Part shown: positions 37,877 to 46,253 of the stretch, one piece after another
How the letters are laid out: each line of letters starts with the position of its first letter
How positions within the stretch are numbered: the first letter of the stretch is position 1
Source: Gammaproteobacteria bacterium
Lineage (GTDB): Bacteria > Pseudomonadota > Gammaproteobacteria > Nevskiales > Nevskiaceae
NCBI GenBank assembly: GCA_026398815.1
Contig: JAPLSA010000014.1
Location: 1 to 64,000, forward strand
DNA: 64,000 nucleotides
Direction: 5' to 3'
Notes under the pieces: model-generated
The model's input: only the letters and a program-made list of their open reading frames with translations
Databases searched by the model: none
Told to the model about the DNA's origin: nothing
Program-made: the position numbers and the translations under genes

Positions 37877-38279
37877 GGCTCCGGTGCGGCGCCGGCAAGC
37901 CGCGGGCGAGGCGCCGCGCAAACCGGCCGCCGATCTGGATGCGGCCGAAGCGGCCCGCCGAGCCATCCTGTCGACCATCGAGCGAATTCCGGCCGGCCGG
38001 GTCAGCACCTACGGCCAGATCGCTTGGATCGCCGGCTATCCCGGCCGCGCCCGTCTGGTCGGCCGGGTGCTGGGCGGCATGCTCGACGCAGGTTCGACGA
38101 CGCCGTGGCATCGGGTGATCAATGCCGGCGGGCAGATTTCCTTGCCCGCCTTCAGCGACGCCCACCGTGAACAGAAACGACGCCTGCGCGCCGAAGGCGT
38201 GGTGTTCGAGAACGATCGGATCAGCCTGCGTCGTTTCGGCTGGCAGGCCGCTGGCGGCGAATCGCCGCTGATCGATTGA
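37857..38279 (+). CDS. Alkyltransferase-like (ATL) DNA repair protein, MGMT family
   Basis: A 140-aa protein with the MGMT DNA-binding domain: TIERIPAGRVSTYGQIAWIAGYPGRARLVGRVLGG, then the active-site region PWHRVINAGGQIS. In methyltransferases the motif is PCHRV; here Trp replaces the alkyl-accepting Cys, which defines the ATL group. Such proteins bind O6-alkylguanine and pass the lesion to nucleotide excision repair. It begins as GTG/ATG-type start within the end of the SnoaL gene, so the two are coupled. The first ~25 residues are an Arg/Pro-rich extension. Confidence 0.92.
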   Translation: MARRPTEAPVRRRQAAGEAPRKPAADLDAAEAARRAILSTIERIPAGRVSTYGQIAWIAGYPGRARLVGRVLGGMLDAGSTTPWHRVINAGGQISLPAFSDAHREQKRRLRAEGVVFENDRISLRRFGWQAAGGESPLID

Positions 38280-38303
38280 GCGGCGATTCGCCGCGCCGCC
38301 AGC
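38250..38303. terminator. Long inverted repeat spanning the ATL stop codon
   Basis: GCTGGCGGCGAATCGCCGCT and its near-complement AGCGGCGATTCGCCGC-gcc-GCCAGC pair over 16 bp without mismatch, with a further paired block after a 3-nt bulge, around a 9-nt loop. It overlaps the end of the ATL gene. There is no T tract, so it may be a U-less terminator or an mRNA-stabilising hairpin. Confidence 0.45.
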
Positions 38304-38619
38304 GCCGGGTCACGGCCTCGCCGGACGCCGGCAGCCGGCATTCGGCCCGCTCTTCGGCGATCGGCCGCGACGCCCAGAGAGCACGCGCGGTCCTGGCGGC
38401 AGCCGGAACCGGCCTGGTTCGGCGCCCACACGGCAGCAGCCCAAGCGCCGAATTCCGACAAGTTTTCCGGTCGACATCGGCGGCGCGGCGGGCCGTGAAA
38501 GCGAAATGACGGCAGTGGCCCCGGCTCGGCAGAATGACAGCGCAGCACGGCTCGAACCGCCGGGTGACTGAGGGTCGAGCGTTCGACATCACCCTTCGAG
38601 CGTCGCCTGACGATCCGGA

Positions 38620-38646
38620 TAACTTGCCAAAGTGTTGGTTTTGTGA
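38620..38646 (+). promoter_or_regulatory. Candidate sigma-E/AlgU-type promoter of the alginate operon
   Basis: TAACTT, a 16-bp spacer, then TGTGA, compared with the RpoE/AlgU consensus GAACTT-N16/17-TCTGA (5/6 and 4/5 matches). It lies about 335 bp before the algD start codon. In Pseudomonas the algD promoter is AlgU-dependent with a leader of similar size. The match is read from the sequence; use by an AlgU-like sigma factor is inferred. Confidence 0.4.
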
Positions 38647-38687
38647 CGCTGTCGGCGATCGCGGCGCGCTAGTGCACTTTTGTTCCT

Positions 38688-38715
38688 GTGACAGCCTGCA
38701 GCGACTCCGTATACT
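38688..38715 (+). promoter_or_regulatory. Candidate sigma-70-type promoter in the algD leader
   Basis: GTGACA, a 16-bp spacer and TATACT, each differing from consensus at one position. It would start transcription near 38722, about 260 bp before algD. A direct repeat CTGCAGCGAC (38696-38705 and 38723-38732) brackets the -10 element and could bind a regulator. Confidence 0.4.
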
Positions 38716-38982
38716 TGTTGCGCTGCAGCGACCACGCGGCCGCCGTCCGACGCTGCCCTCGCCCTGACGTGGCTGAAGGCGTGTCGGAAATTCTCATCCC
38801 TACCAAAGCCTTGCGCCTCGGAATAAGGGGTGTGGCGCGAAACGTGCAATCGGCAGAGGACCTGCGGAGCTTGCATCGAGCGGCGCAAGCGGCATCGCTG
38901 GCCACATCGTCAACGTCGTAATTTGATTATTTTTCGAGCGCTCCGTCGAGCGCGATCGATCCGGACAACCAGGGAGTCAACT

Positions 38983-40293
38983 GTGCAAATCAGCATTTTC
39001 GGAATGGGCTACGTCGGTGCCGTCTGCGCGGCGTGCCTGTCGGACTACGGCCATGATGTCATCGGCGTCGACGTGTCCGCGCTGAAGGTCAAGCTGATCA
39101 ATTCCGGCCAGTCGCCGATCGTCGAGCCGGGCCTCGGCGAACTGCTGGCCAAGGGTGTGGCCACCGGCAAGCTCAAGGCCACCACCGACACCGAGGAAGC
39201 GATCCTCGGGTCCTCGCTGACGATGATCTGCGTCGGCACGCCGAGCAAGCGCAACGGCGACCTCGACCTGCGCTATGTCGACCAGGTGTGCCGCGAAATC
39301 GGCGCCGTGCTGAAGACCAAGGCCGCGCGCCACACGGTGGTGGTGCGCAGCACCGTGCTGCCGGGCACGGTCAAGAACGTCGTCATCCCGGCGCTCGAGC
39401 AGTCGTCCGGCAAGAAGGCCGGCGTCGACTTCGGCGTGGCGGTGAATCCTGAATTCCTCCGTGAAAGCACCGCGATCGCCGACTACCGCGAACCGCCGAT
39501 GACGGTCATCGGCGAACTCGACGCGGCTTCGGGCGAAGGCCTGGCCGAGATCTACTCGGTGCTGCCGGCGCCGGTGTTCCGCCGCCCGATCGAAGTGGCG
39601 GAAATGGTCAAGTACACCTGCAACGTCTGGCATGCCACCAAGGTCACGTTCGCCAACGAGATCGGCAACATCGCCAAGGCTTGCGGTGTTGACGGCCGCG
39701 AAGTGATGAAGCTGATCTGCGAAGACGACAAGCTGAATCTGTCGGCCTACTACATGAAGCCGGGCTTCGCCTTCGGCGGGTCCTGCCTGCCGAAGGACCT
39801 GCGTGCGCTGAACTATCGCTCGACCCAGGTCGAATCGGACAACCCGATGCTGGCCTCGATCATGCGCAGCAACGCCACCCAGGTTGATCGCGCGTACAAC
39901 CTGATTGCCGGCTTCGGCAAGCGCAACGTCGCCCTGCTGGGCCTGGCATTCAAGTCCGGCACGGACGATCTCCGCGAAAGCCCGCTGGTCGACCTCGCCG
40001 AAATGCTGATCGGCAAGGGCTACTCGCTGAAGATCTTCGACCGCAACGTCGACCACGCACGGGTGATGGGCACCAACAAGGACTACATCGACTCGAAGAT
40101 CCCGCACGTCTCGAAGCTGCTGACCTCGAGCCTCGCGGACGTTGTCGACAGCGCCGAGATCATCGTGCTGGGCAACAAGGACCCGGAATTCGCCGATGTG
40201 GTGGCCAAGCTGAAGCCCGGCGTGAAGCTGGTCGACCTCGTCGGCTTCATGCAGACGACGTCGACGGCCGAAGCCCAGGGCATCTGCTGGTAA
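38983..40293 (+). CDS. algD: GDP-mannose 6-dehydrogenase
   Basis: Oxidises GDP-mannose to GDP-mannuronic acid with two NAD+, the committed step of alginate synthesis. A GTG start at 38983 with AGGGA upstream gives 436 aa, the length of Pseudomonas AlgD; the track's 487-aa start adds a nonsense leader. Motifs: the NAD-binding ISIFGMGYVGAVCA, SPIVEPGL, the GTPSKRNGDLDL segment, NPEFLRESTAI, the catalytic-Cys loop FGGSCLPKDLRAL and the C-terminal FKSGTDDLRESP, ending in GICW as in known AlgD. The GTPSK and GGSCLPKD context and termination in GICW favour AlgD over UDP-glucose dehydrogenase. First gene of the alginate operon. Confidence 0.96.
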   Translation: MQISIFGMGYVGAVCAACLSDYGHDVIGVDVSALKVKLINSGQSPIVEPGLGELLAKGVATGKLKATTDTEEAILGSSLTMICVGTPSKRNGDLDLRYVDQVCREIGAVLKTKAARHTVVVRSTVLPGTVKNVVIPALEQSSGKKAGVDFGVAVNPEFLRESTAIADYREPPMTVIGELDAASGEGLAEIYSVLPAPVFRRPIEVAEMVKYTCNVWHATKVTFANEIGNIAKACGVDGREVMKLICEDDKLNLSAYYMKPGFAFGGSCLPKDLRALNYRSTQVESDNPMLASIMRSNATQVDRAYNLIAGFGKRNVALLGLAFKSGTDDLRESPLVDLAEMLIGKGYSLKIFDRNVDHARVMGTNKDYIDSKIPHVSKLLTSSLADVVDSAEIIVLGNKDPEFADVVAKLKPGVKLVDLVGFMQTTSTAEAQGICW

Positions 40294-40324
40294 GTTCGTC
40301 CCCCGCCGTTCCCGCGAGCCCGTC

Positions 40325-41863
40325 ATGAGTGAATCCAGCCCGGTTGATGCACCGCAATCCGATTCTTCGTGGCAGTCGTTGCTCGACGATGCCGCGGGCT
40401 GGCTCCTGCTGCTCGCAGTCGTCGGCGGGCTGGCGCTGCTGCTGCCCGGCTTCACGTTCGATCCGGCCGAGTCGCACTTCCTGATCGCGGTCGGCGTCGT
40501 CGGGCTGTGGCGGTACGCACTCCGCGCACTACACTTCGTACGGGCAATGTGGTTCCTGTACGTGGCTTATCCGCGGATGCGCGAACGGGCGGTAAAGGCC
40601 GGCGCAGCCTCGGATCCGTCGCACGCCTACTTCATGGTCACCAGCTTCCGGATCGACGTCGAGACGACGGCCCGGGTGTATCGGGCGATCCTGGAGCAGG
40701 CCATCGAGTGCGGCTATCGCAGCACCATCGTTGCTTCCATCGTCGAATACGGCGATGAGCTGCTGTTGCGCGCGCTGTGGGAAACCTACCAGCCCCCAGA
40801 GCGCATCTCGCTGAAGATCGTCCGCATCCCCGGTACCGGCAAGCGCGATGGCCTGGCGCACGGCTTCCGCGCCATCGCCCGTGATTGTCCGGATCACCGT
40901 GCGCTCGTCGCAGTGATCGACGGCGACTCCGTCCTCGTTCCCGGCATGATGCGCAAGTGCGCGCAGATGTTTCACCAGCTGCCGGACGTCGGCGCGATGA
41001 CCACCAACGAGTTCTGCACAGTGCTCGGCTCGAAACTGATGAGCGAGTGGCACAAGCTGCGCTTCGCGGAACGTCATTTGAACATGTGCTCGATGGCACT
41101 GAGCCGCCGGGTGCTGACGCTGACCGGCCGCATGTCGGTATTCCGCGCCCAGATCGTCACTCAGCACTCGTTCATCTCGGATGTCGAGAATGACTCGATC
41201 CTGCATTGGCGCCTCGGCCGCGTGAAGTTCCTGACCGGTGACGACAAGTCGTCGTGGTACAGCGTCGTCAAACACGGCTGGCGCACGTTCTATTTGCCGG
41301 ATGCGGCCATCCAGACCATCGAGCATCCGCCCAGCCCTAGCCTGTGGAAGAGCAGTCGCACGCTGATGTTCCGTTGGTACGGCAATTCGCTGCGCCAGAA
41401 TGGTCGCGCCCGCGAACTCGGGCCGACTCGGCTGGGCTGGTTCACCTACTACGTGCTGCAGGACCAGCGAGTACAGATGTGGACCGGCCTGCTCGGCTTG
41501 CTCGCCTCACTGTTGGCCAGCATCCACTTCAACTTCAATTACCTGATTGCCTTCTTGGTCTGGATCGCGATTACCCGCTGCCTGATGTGCGTCATGTTGA
41601 TGGTGGCAGGGCACCGGGTCGGACCGATGTACCCGCCGCTGATGTACTACAACCAGATTCTCGGATCGGTCATCAAGATCATCGTGTTCTTCTTCCCCGA
41701 TCGGCAATCCTGGACGCGGCAGAAGACCACGCTGACCAAGCACCTTGACCCGTTTCACGCCCGCTTCAACACGCTGTCGTCCCGGATCATGCTGTTCTCT
41801 GCCTGCAGCGTGTTCGCGGCAGCAGTGATCACGATCGCGACTTTCAAATCATCATTCGGCTGA
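40325..41863 (+). CDS. alg8: Alginate polymerase glycosyltransferase Alg8
   Basis: Inner-membrane family-2 glycosyltransferase that polymerises GDP-mannuronate into polymannuronate. The 512-aa protein has two N-terminal membrane helices, a cytosolic GT-A domain with VAVIDGDSVLVPGMM (the DxD-type donor site) near residue 200, the acceptor-side segment FRWYGNSLRQNGRARELGP, and C-terminal helices. It is slightly longer than Pseudomonas Alg8 because of the polar N-terminus. It lies 31 bp after algD and needs Alg44 as partner. Confidence 0.95.
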   Translation: MSESSPVDAPQSDSSWQSLLDDAAGWLLLLAVVGGLALLLPGFTFDPAESHFLIAVGVVGLWRYALRALHFVRAMWFLYVAYPRMRERAVKAGAASDPSHAYFMVTSFRIDVETTARVYRAILEQAIECGYRSTIVASIVEYGDELLLRALWETYQPPERISLKIVRIPGTGKRDGLAHGFRAIARDCPDHRALVAVIDGDSVLVPGMMRKCAQMFHQLPDVGAMTTNEFCTVLGSKLMSEWHKLRFAERHLNMCSMALSRRVLTLTGRMSVFRAQIVTQHSFISDVENDSILHWRLGRVKFLTGDDKSSWYSVVKHGWRTFYLPDAAIQTIEHPPSPSLWKSSRTLMFRWYGNSLRQNGRARELGPTRLGWFTYYVLQDQRVQMWTGLLGLLASLLASIHFNFNYLIAFLVWIAITRCLMCVMLMVAGHRVGPMYPPLMYYNQILGSVIKIIVFFFPDRQSWTRQKTTLTKHLDPFHARFNTLSSRIMLFSACSVFAAAVITIATFKSSFG

Positions 41864-41897
41864 TCAGTCCCCACTCTCACGTCACGGAAACACTTGC

Positions 41898-43073
41898 ATG
41901 GCTCAATCCAGCCCCTCCCGGATCGTCCACGAATCCGAAGCGCAACGTCAGTTCGTCAGAGTCAAACTGCCGGCGACGATCCAGTTCACCTCCGATGGCA
42001 CTCGCAAGCAGTTTTCGCTGCACGACATTTCGGCCGGGGGCTTCAGCTTTGATCCCGGCCAGACCACATTCAAGGTCGGCTCGGTGTTCACCGGCCACGT
42101 GGTGCTGAATGTTGATTCGGTCGGCTTCACGATTCCGGTGACCTTCGAAGTCCGTACGGTGGATGCGCAGACCGGCCGCGTCGGCTGCTTCTTCCAAGAA
42201 CTGGGAATCAAGGAAGTCTCCGCGTTGCGGCAGATCATCACCTCGTTCCTCGGTGGCGAACTGGTCAGCACCGGCGAAATGCTGACCACGCTGTCGCGCG
42301 AAAACTTCGTGCGTGCACGCAACGCTGGCGGCGGTCTCAGCGCTGGCGGCAAAGTTCGCGCGGTTCTCGGCACCGCTGTAGCGCTGGCCGTCGGCGTGAT
42401 CGCCTTCGGTTACGCCTCTTTCAAACTGTACGACCTGGTCTTCGTAACCCACGCCACGGCAGCGAAGGTTGCAGCAACGACATTCACCATCTCGATGCCT
42501 CGCGATGGAACCTTCTTTCCTCTGGTCGAGGAAGGTGGATCCATCAAGAAGGGTCAAGCCACCGGTCAGTTCGAAACTGCCCTTCTCCAGGTGGTCGAGG
42601 GAATCTCCGGCTCGTTCAAGCTTACTGCCCAGCAGCTTACGGAACTGGTGGGGCAGCAGTTGCGCGGCTCCATTGCCAGCCCATGTGATTGCATTGTCCA
42701 GAAATCATATGCAGTCGGTGGCCAGTACGTGCTTCGCAACCAGGCCGTGATGGAACTCGTGCCGGAAGGAACAAAGCCATACATCCTGGCCCGATTCCAC
42801 TACGACCAGATGAAGCGGCTTCCGATTGGCCGCGAAGTCGTGCTGAGAGTCAACGGATCTCCGGAAACCCTCACCGGCAAAGTCACCAGCCTGCGAGTGC
42901 TTCCAGCCCCGACTATCGACAGCAATGGTCTGAACGACCTGAATGGTCTCGACACCAGTGCTGCCATCACCGACATCATCGTTGTCATCACTCCAGATGT
43001 CGAACTTGAAACCAGCAGAATCGATCAGCCGGTCGAGATCTTCGCCGATCCGCTGCACAAGTATTTCTGGTGA
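41898..43073 (+). CDS. alg44: Alginate co-polymerase Alg44 with c-di-GMP-binding PilZ domain
   Basis: A 391-aa protein that binds c-di-GMP and activates Alg8. The PilZ domain (about 14-115) keeps the ligand motifs Arg17-xxx-Arg21 in RQFVR and DISAGGF near residue 43. One transmembrane helix follows near residues 155-178. The periplasmic part resembles a membrane-fusion (HlyD-like) protein, with the lipoyl/barrel segments PLVEEGGSIKKGQ and VGGQYVLRNQAVMELV. Retention of the arginines and DxSxxG indicates that polymerisation remains under c-di-GMP control. Confidence 0.95.
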   Translation: MAQSSPSRIVHESEAQRQFVRVKLPATIQFTSDGTRKQFSLHDISAGGFSFDPGQTTFKVGSVFTGHVVLNVDSVGFTIPVTFEVRTVDAQTGRVGCFFQELGIKEVSALRQIITSFLGGELVSTGEMLTTLSRENFVRARNAGGGLSAGGKVRAVLGTAVALAVGVIAFGYASFKLYDLVFVTHATAAKVAATTFTISMPRDGTFFPLVEEGGSIKKGQATGQFETALLQVVEGISGSFKLTAQQLTELVGQQLRGSIASPCDCIVQKSYAVGGQYVLRNQAVMELVPEGTKPYILARFHYDQMKRLPIGREVVLRVNGSPETLTGKVTSLRVLPAPTIDSNGLNDLNGLDTSAAITDIIVVITPDVELETSRIDQPVEIFADPLHKYFW

Positions 43074-43080
43074 TGGTGTG

Positions 43081-44856
43081 ATGCGTAAAGCCGTCATTGC
43101 CGGACTCACTCTCGCTAGTGTCGTTGGTGCCGGCTGCTCATCGGTCGGCTTCAACACAGGGCTACCGGTATTGACCAAGAATGGGCGAGGCATTCTTGTC
43201 AGCGAAACAGCCGGACCTCCCGACCTTGAGCGTGGACGACATGCACGACTAGTCGGCAAGCCGCAGGAAGCACTGCTGGATCTCAAACCCCTTGCTGAAG
43301 CAGGGTATCCAGACGCGATGACGTTGTTGGCGGCGACGTACCTGGATTTTGGTACCGTCGATTCTCGGGCTGAATCCGAAAAATGGTATCGGCGTGCGCT
43401 GCACGCGCGACCGGATGCCGGTCTGTCCCTCGCACGACTTCTGATCGGTTATGGCAAGCGTGACTATCTTCCTGAAATCAACTCGCTCATCGACGATGCG
43501 GTGCGCCGGGGAAATGAAGAAGTCGATAGCGTCAAGCTACAACGCTACATGCAGTTTCCCGATCTCGACACCCAGAACGACGGCGACCTCATCGCCCAAC
43601 GTGGGCTGAAGTCAGATTTTGTAAGCGTTCAGGTTCAGTCACTCGTCTGGCTGCGGCAGAACATCGCCAAAGGAAACAATGCTGCCCTCCTCGAAGCGAA
43701 TTGCCGGACGCTGCTAAGTGTCGAACCGGGTTGCTACATCGACCTCGCACACTTCTACAGATATCAGCACAAGCAAGATCAGCTCGAAAAGATTCTCGAC
43801 GCTGCTCTGCTCGCATTTGCTGCAGGCGCCAACGGCACCGCACAAATCGACGATTCGGCACGCCTCTATCAGCCGCCAACGCAGTATGCGTCCCTGGCTG
43901 GTCGCCTGGCGGCCGCAATGGTCGACGAGATCAACGAAACCACCGACGGCGATGTACCGGAGCAGGAGAGCGCAACTGCTACCACCGGTCAACCCGATCT
44001 GGATTTCGAGGATGACGAGTTCGAAGGTGCCAACCCGAAAGCGCCGTCTGCTGCTGACGTCTCGGTCGCCACTCCGGAACGCAAGGAGCCACCAGCGCCT
44101 GGTACTGCTCCTGCTGAAGGCAATGCGTCTTCGCAGAACGTCGAACTGGCAAACAAGGTCTTGAGGTGGATGCTTGCACGGGGCGGCGAGTTCTCCGTGG
44201 AGGCGGCCATCGTTGCCGTGCATTACCCATTCCTCCTTCCTGACATCGATCTCGAAGCAACCCTGCGTCCCGCAGCGAACGACAAGAACCCTGCAGCTGT
44301 TTCAGCCCTCGCTGATCTCCTGTTCAACAGTCAAAGAATTGCAACTCGCCGCCCCCTCGAAGCGGTCGCACTCTATAAGCAGTGTCTGGGTTACGTCGCT
44401 ACTGAAACGCGTGCGAATTCACGGCTGGGACGGGTGTATTCCATGGGAATCCTTGGCGATCCCAATCCGCAAATGGCGCTGAAGCATTACCTGAAGGCAG
44501 CTCGGGCTGGCTCGGTCGAATCGTACTCAAGCCTCGCTCGTATGTTTCTCGGCATGTCGGGAATTCAGGTCAATCGGGTCAATGGCTACGTTTTTGCGAA
44601 GCGATCTGAGGACGCCGGACGACCGATGATGATGCGAATTCGCAAGCTGAAGCGGCTGAATGAGCTAAAGCTCGACCTCGAATCCGCGGACATGTTCGAA
44701 GTGCTGCAGGTAAAGCTGCTTGATCAGATCACCAGCGAAATGACGGCAGCCGAGATTGCCGAGGCGCAACGTCTGTATCAAATGGAACGTGCCATCCAGC
44801 CGGTACTCAAGCAGCCCATACCGTCTGACATCTACACCAGAGGCCAACAACAATGA
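43081..44856 (+). CDS. algK: Alginate export lipoprotein AlgK with an acidic insertion
   Basis: Outer-membrane-anchored TPR/Sel1-like scaffold that supports the AlgE porin and contacts AlgX. The start at 43081 gives a lipoprotein signal with lipobox GAGC; the track start at 42943 lies in alg44. Helical repeats are visible (LVGKPQEALLDLKPLAEAGYPDAMTLLAATYL; AESEKWYRRALHARPDAGLSLARLL; NPQMALKHYLKAARAGSVESYSSLARMFLG). The 591 aa exceed the ~475 of Pseudomonas AlgK. Much of the excess is a disordered acidic, Pro-rich insert near residues 283-355 (DLDFEDDEFEG, PAPGTAPAEG). It overlaps algE by 4 bp (ATGA). Confidence 0.9.
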   Translation: MRKAVIAGLTLASVVGAGCSSVGFNTGLPVLTKNGRGILVSETAGPPDLERGRHARLVGKPQEALLDLKPLAEAGYPDAMTLLAATYLDFGTVDSRAESEKWYRRALHARPDAGLSLARLLIGYGKRDYLPEINSLIDDAVRRGNEEVDSVKLQRYMQFPDLDTQNDGDLIAQRGLKSDFVSVQVQSLVWLRQNIAKGNNAALLEANCRTLLSVEPGCYIDLAHFYRYQHKQDQLEKILDAALLAFAAGANGTAQIDDSARLYQPPTQYASLAGRLAAAMVDEINETTDGDVPEQESATATTGQPDLDFEDDEFEGANPKAPSAADVSVATPERKEPPAPGTAPAEGNASSQNVELANKVLRWMLARGGEFSVEAAIVAVHYPFLLPDIDLEATLRPAANDKNPAAVSALADLLFNSQRIATRRPLEAVALYKQCLGYVATETRANSRLGRVYSMGILGDPNPQMALKHYLKAARAGSVESYSSLARMFLGMSGIQVNRVNGYVFAKRSEDAGRPMMMRIRKLKRLNELKLDLESADMFEVLQVKLLDQITSEMTAAEIAEAQRLYQMERAIQPVLKQPIPSDIYTRGQQQ

Positions 44857-46253
44857 AAACAAAATTCTCTGCAGCCTTAGCTTCGGCGATTTTCCTAGCT
44901 GCGCCGCAGGCGGTCGCCCTCCAGATCAACAGCGCGCTTCGAACCGCCGTCGGCGGCCAGGCGGATGGCCCTCGGGATCTGGGTCAAAACGATCTGTCAA
45001 GCAATGAAATTGTTTACTTGAACTTTTCACCTCGGGTTTCCATCGAGTTCAGTCAGGATTGGACGATGTACCTCCGCGGGAGAGCGTTTCTCCCCTCAGG
45101 CGATGTCATTGACAATGATGAAACCCAGTCAACCCTGCAGCGCGAAACAAAAAGCTTCGTCAAGCTAGACGAGGCCTGGATCCGCTACAGCGGATTCACG
45201 AGCTACCCTGGCGAGTCGGTGAGAATCGGACACCAGTTTGTCCGCGAAAACGATCGCAGCTGGTTGGGTCGTGACGTCGATGCGATCTATTGGGTCCTCA
45301 ATACAACTCGGTTCACGTCCAGCGCCGGCGTCTTCTACCAGTTCTCCCCATATCGCTCCGACGGCATTGACCTTCCGCCAGAGCAGCGCAAGCGGATATA
45401 TGGCCACGGTAATTTTTCAACGGATTGGCTTCCGGAGCATCAGGTCGGCTTTCGAGCATTGCATGCACGCGATGTCGATGGTTCATTGCCGAGCCTCGCC
45501 GCAACAACAGCAGCAGACTCGAAGCTTGAGGCCGTCAATCTGACCTGGTTAGGCGTCTACTTCAGTAATGGTTACCTGAACGCTCGCAATCCTAATTCGA
45601 TCAAGTACTGGGCCGACGTCACCTACTTGTTCGGGAACACAGTAACAGCAGGTCTGGCAAACGATCGATCGGTCGCGCGATTCAATCGGCAAAGTATTGG
45701 GGCAGTCGCCAGCACCGTCGCCGTTCGTTGGCGTCCAGGTGTATGGCCAGTTTCGGTTGGCGCCGAGTACGCCTACAGCGGCGGCGGCGGAAAGAGTCAA
45801 TACCGCCAGAGTGGAATCCAAGGCAATTCGGTTCAGTTCACTGGTGCCTCCGCCAGTTCCTATCGATATAACGAAGCACTGAGAGCTCAGCTTGGCAATC
45901 TTCGAATTGCCACTCTTTATGCGTCTTTGAACCTGCCTTCAAACGATTTCTCCATCGTCCTTCAGAAGTTTAACAAGGACGATCGCTTTGCCCCGATTGT
46001 GACGAACAATTTGTCGGTCGGCACCGTCGGAGGCTCAACCGATGTTGGATACGGTCTCGATTTCATCGCAAGCCATTATCTGCAAATTCCTGCAGTACTA
46101 CGAAGCCTCGACGATGGCGGTGGCCTGATGACTGAAGATCCGAGGTCATCAATTCGCCTTCGTGCCTCATTGTTCAATCCAGGAAACGCCTACGCCGCCG
46201 GGTCCGACATTAATTATCGAGTCATCGTTGAGGCGACGCTATGGTGGTTCTGA
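44853..46253 (+). CDS. algE: Alginate outer-membrane export porin AlgE
   Basis: An 18-strand beta-barrel through which alginate leaves the cell in Pseudomonas. The 466-aa protein has a signal peptide (MKTKFSAALASAIFLAAPQAVA) and then alternating barrel strands. Diagnostic text includes LDEAWIRYSGFTSYPGESVRIGHQ, RSWLGRDVDAIYWVLN and the aromatic final strand ending LWWF, typical of a BAM substrate. Translationally coupled to algK by ATGA and overlapping algG by 13 bp. GC content is clearly lower than in algD or algI. Confidence 0.93.
   Translation: MKTKFSAALASAIFLAAPQAVALQINSALRTAVGGQADGPRDLGQNDLSSNEIVYLNFSPRVSIEFSQDWTMYLRGRAFLPSGDVIDNDETQSTLQRETKSFVKLDEAWIRYSGFTSYPGESVRIGHQFVRENDRSWLGRDVDAIYWVLNTTRFTSSAGVFYQFSPYRSDGIDLPPEQRKRIYGHGNFSTDWLPEHQVGFRALHARDVDGSLPSLAATTAADSKLEAVNLTWLGVYFSNGYLNARNPNSIKYWADVTYLFGNTVTAGLANDRSVARFNRQSIGAVASTVAVRWRPGVWPVSVGAEYAYSGGGGKSQYRQSGIQGNSVQFTGASASSYRYNEALRAQLGNLRIATLYASLNLPSNDFSIVLQKFNKDDRFAPIVTNNLSVGTVGGSTDVGYGLDFIASHYLQIPAVLRSLDDGGGLMTEDPRSSIRLRASLFNPGNAYAAGSDINYRVIVEATLWWF

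Larger units (their letters stand above)
38304..38982 (+). promoter_or_regulatory. Long upstream/leader region of the alginate operon
   Basis: About 680 bp before algD without a convincing gene; the short ORFs in the track here have no coding character in common and conflict with each other. It holds two promoter-like elements (38620-38646 and 38688-38715) and a 10-bp direct repeat. A long untranslated leader precedes algD in Pseudomonas too. The algD ribosome site AGGGA lies 8 nt before its GTG. Confidence 0.55.

Noticed and set aside
38304-38982. Short ORFs in the algD upstream region (77-99 aa, both strands)
   Set aside because: They overlap one another, have no ribosome sites or protein-like composition, and occupy a region that looks regulatory.
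38830-38982. Track start of the dehydrogenase at 38830
   Set aside because: The 51-residue leader is Arg-rich and unlike AlgD; the GTG at 38983 has a ribosome site and gives exactly 436 aa.
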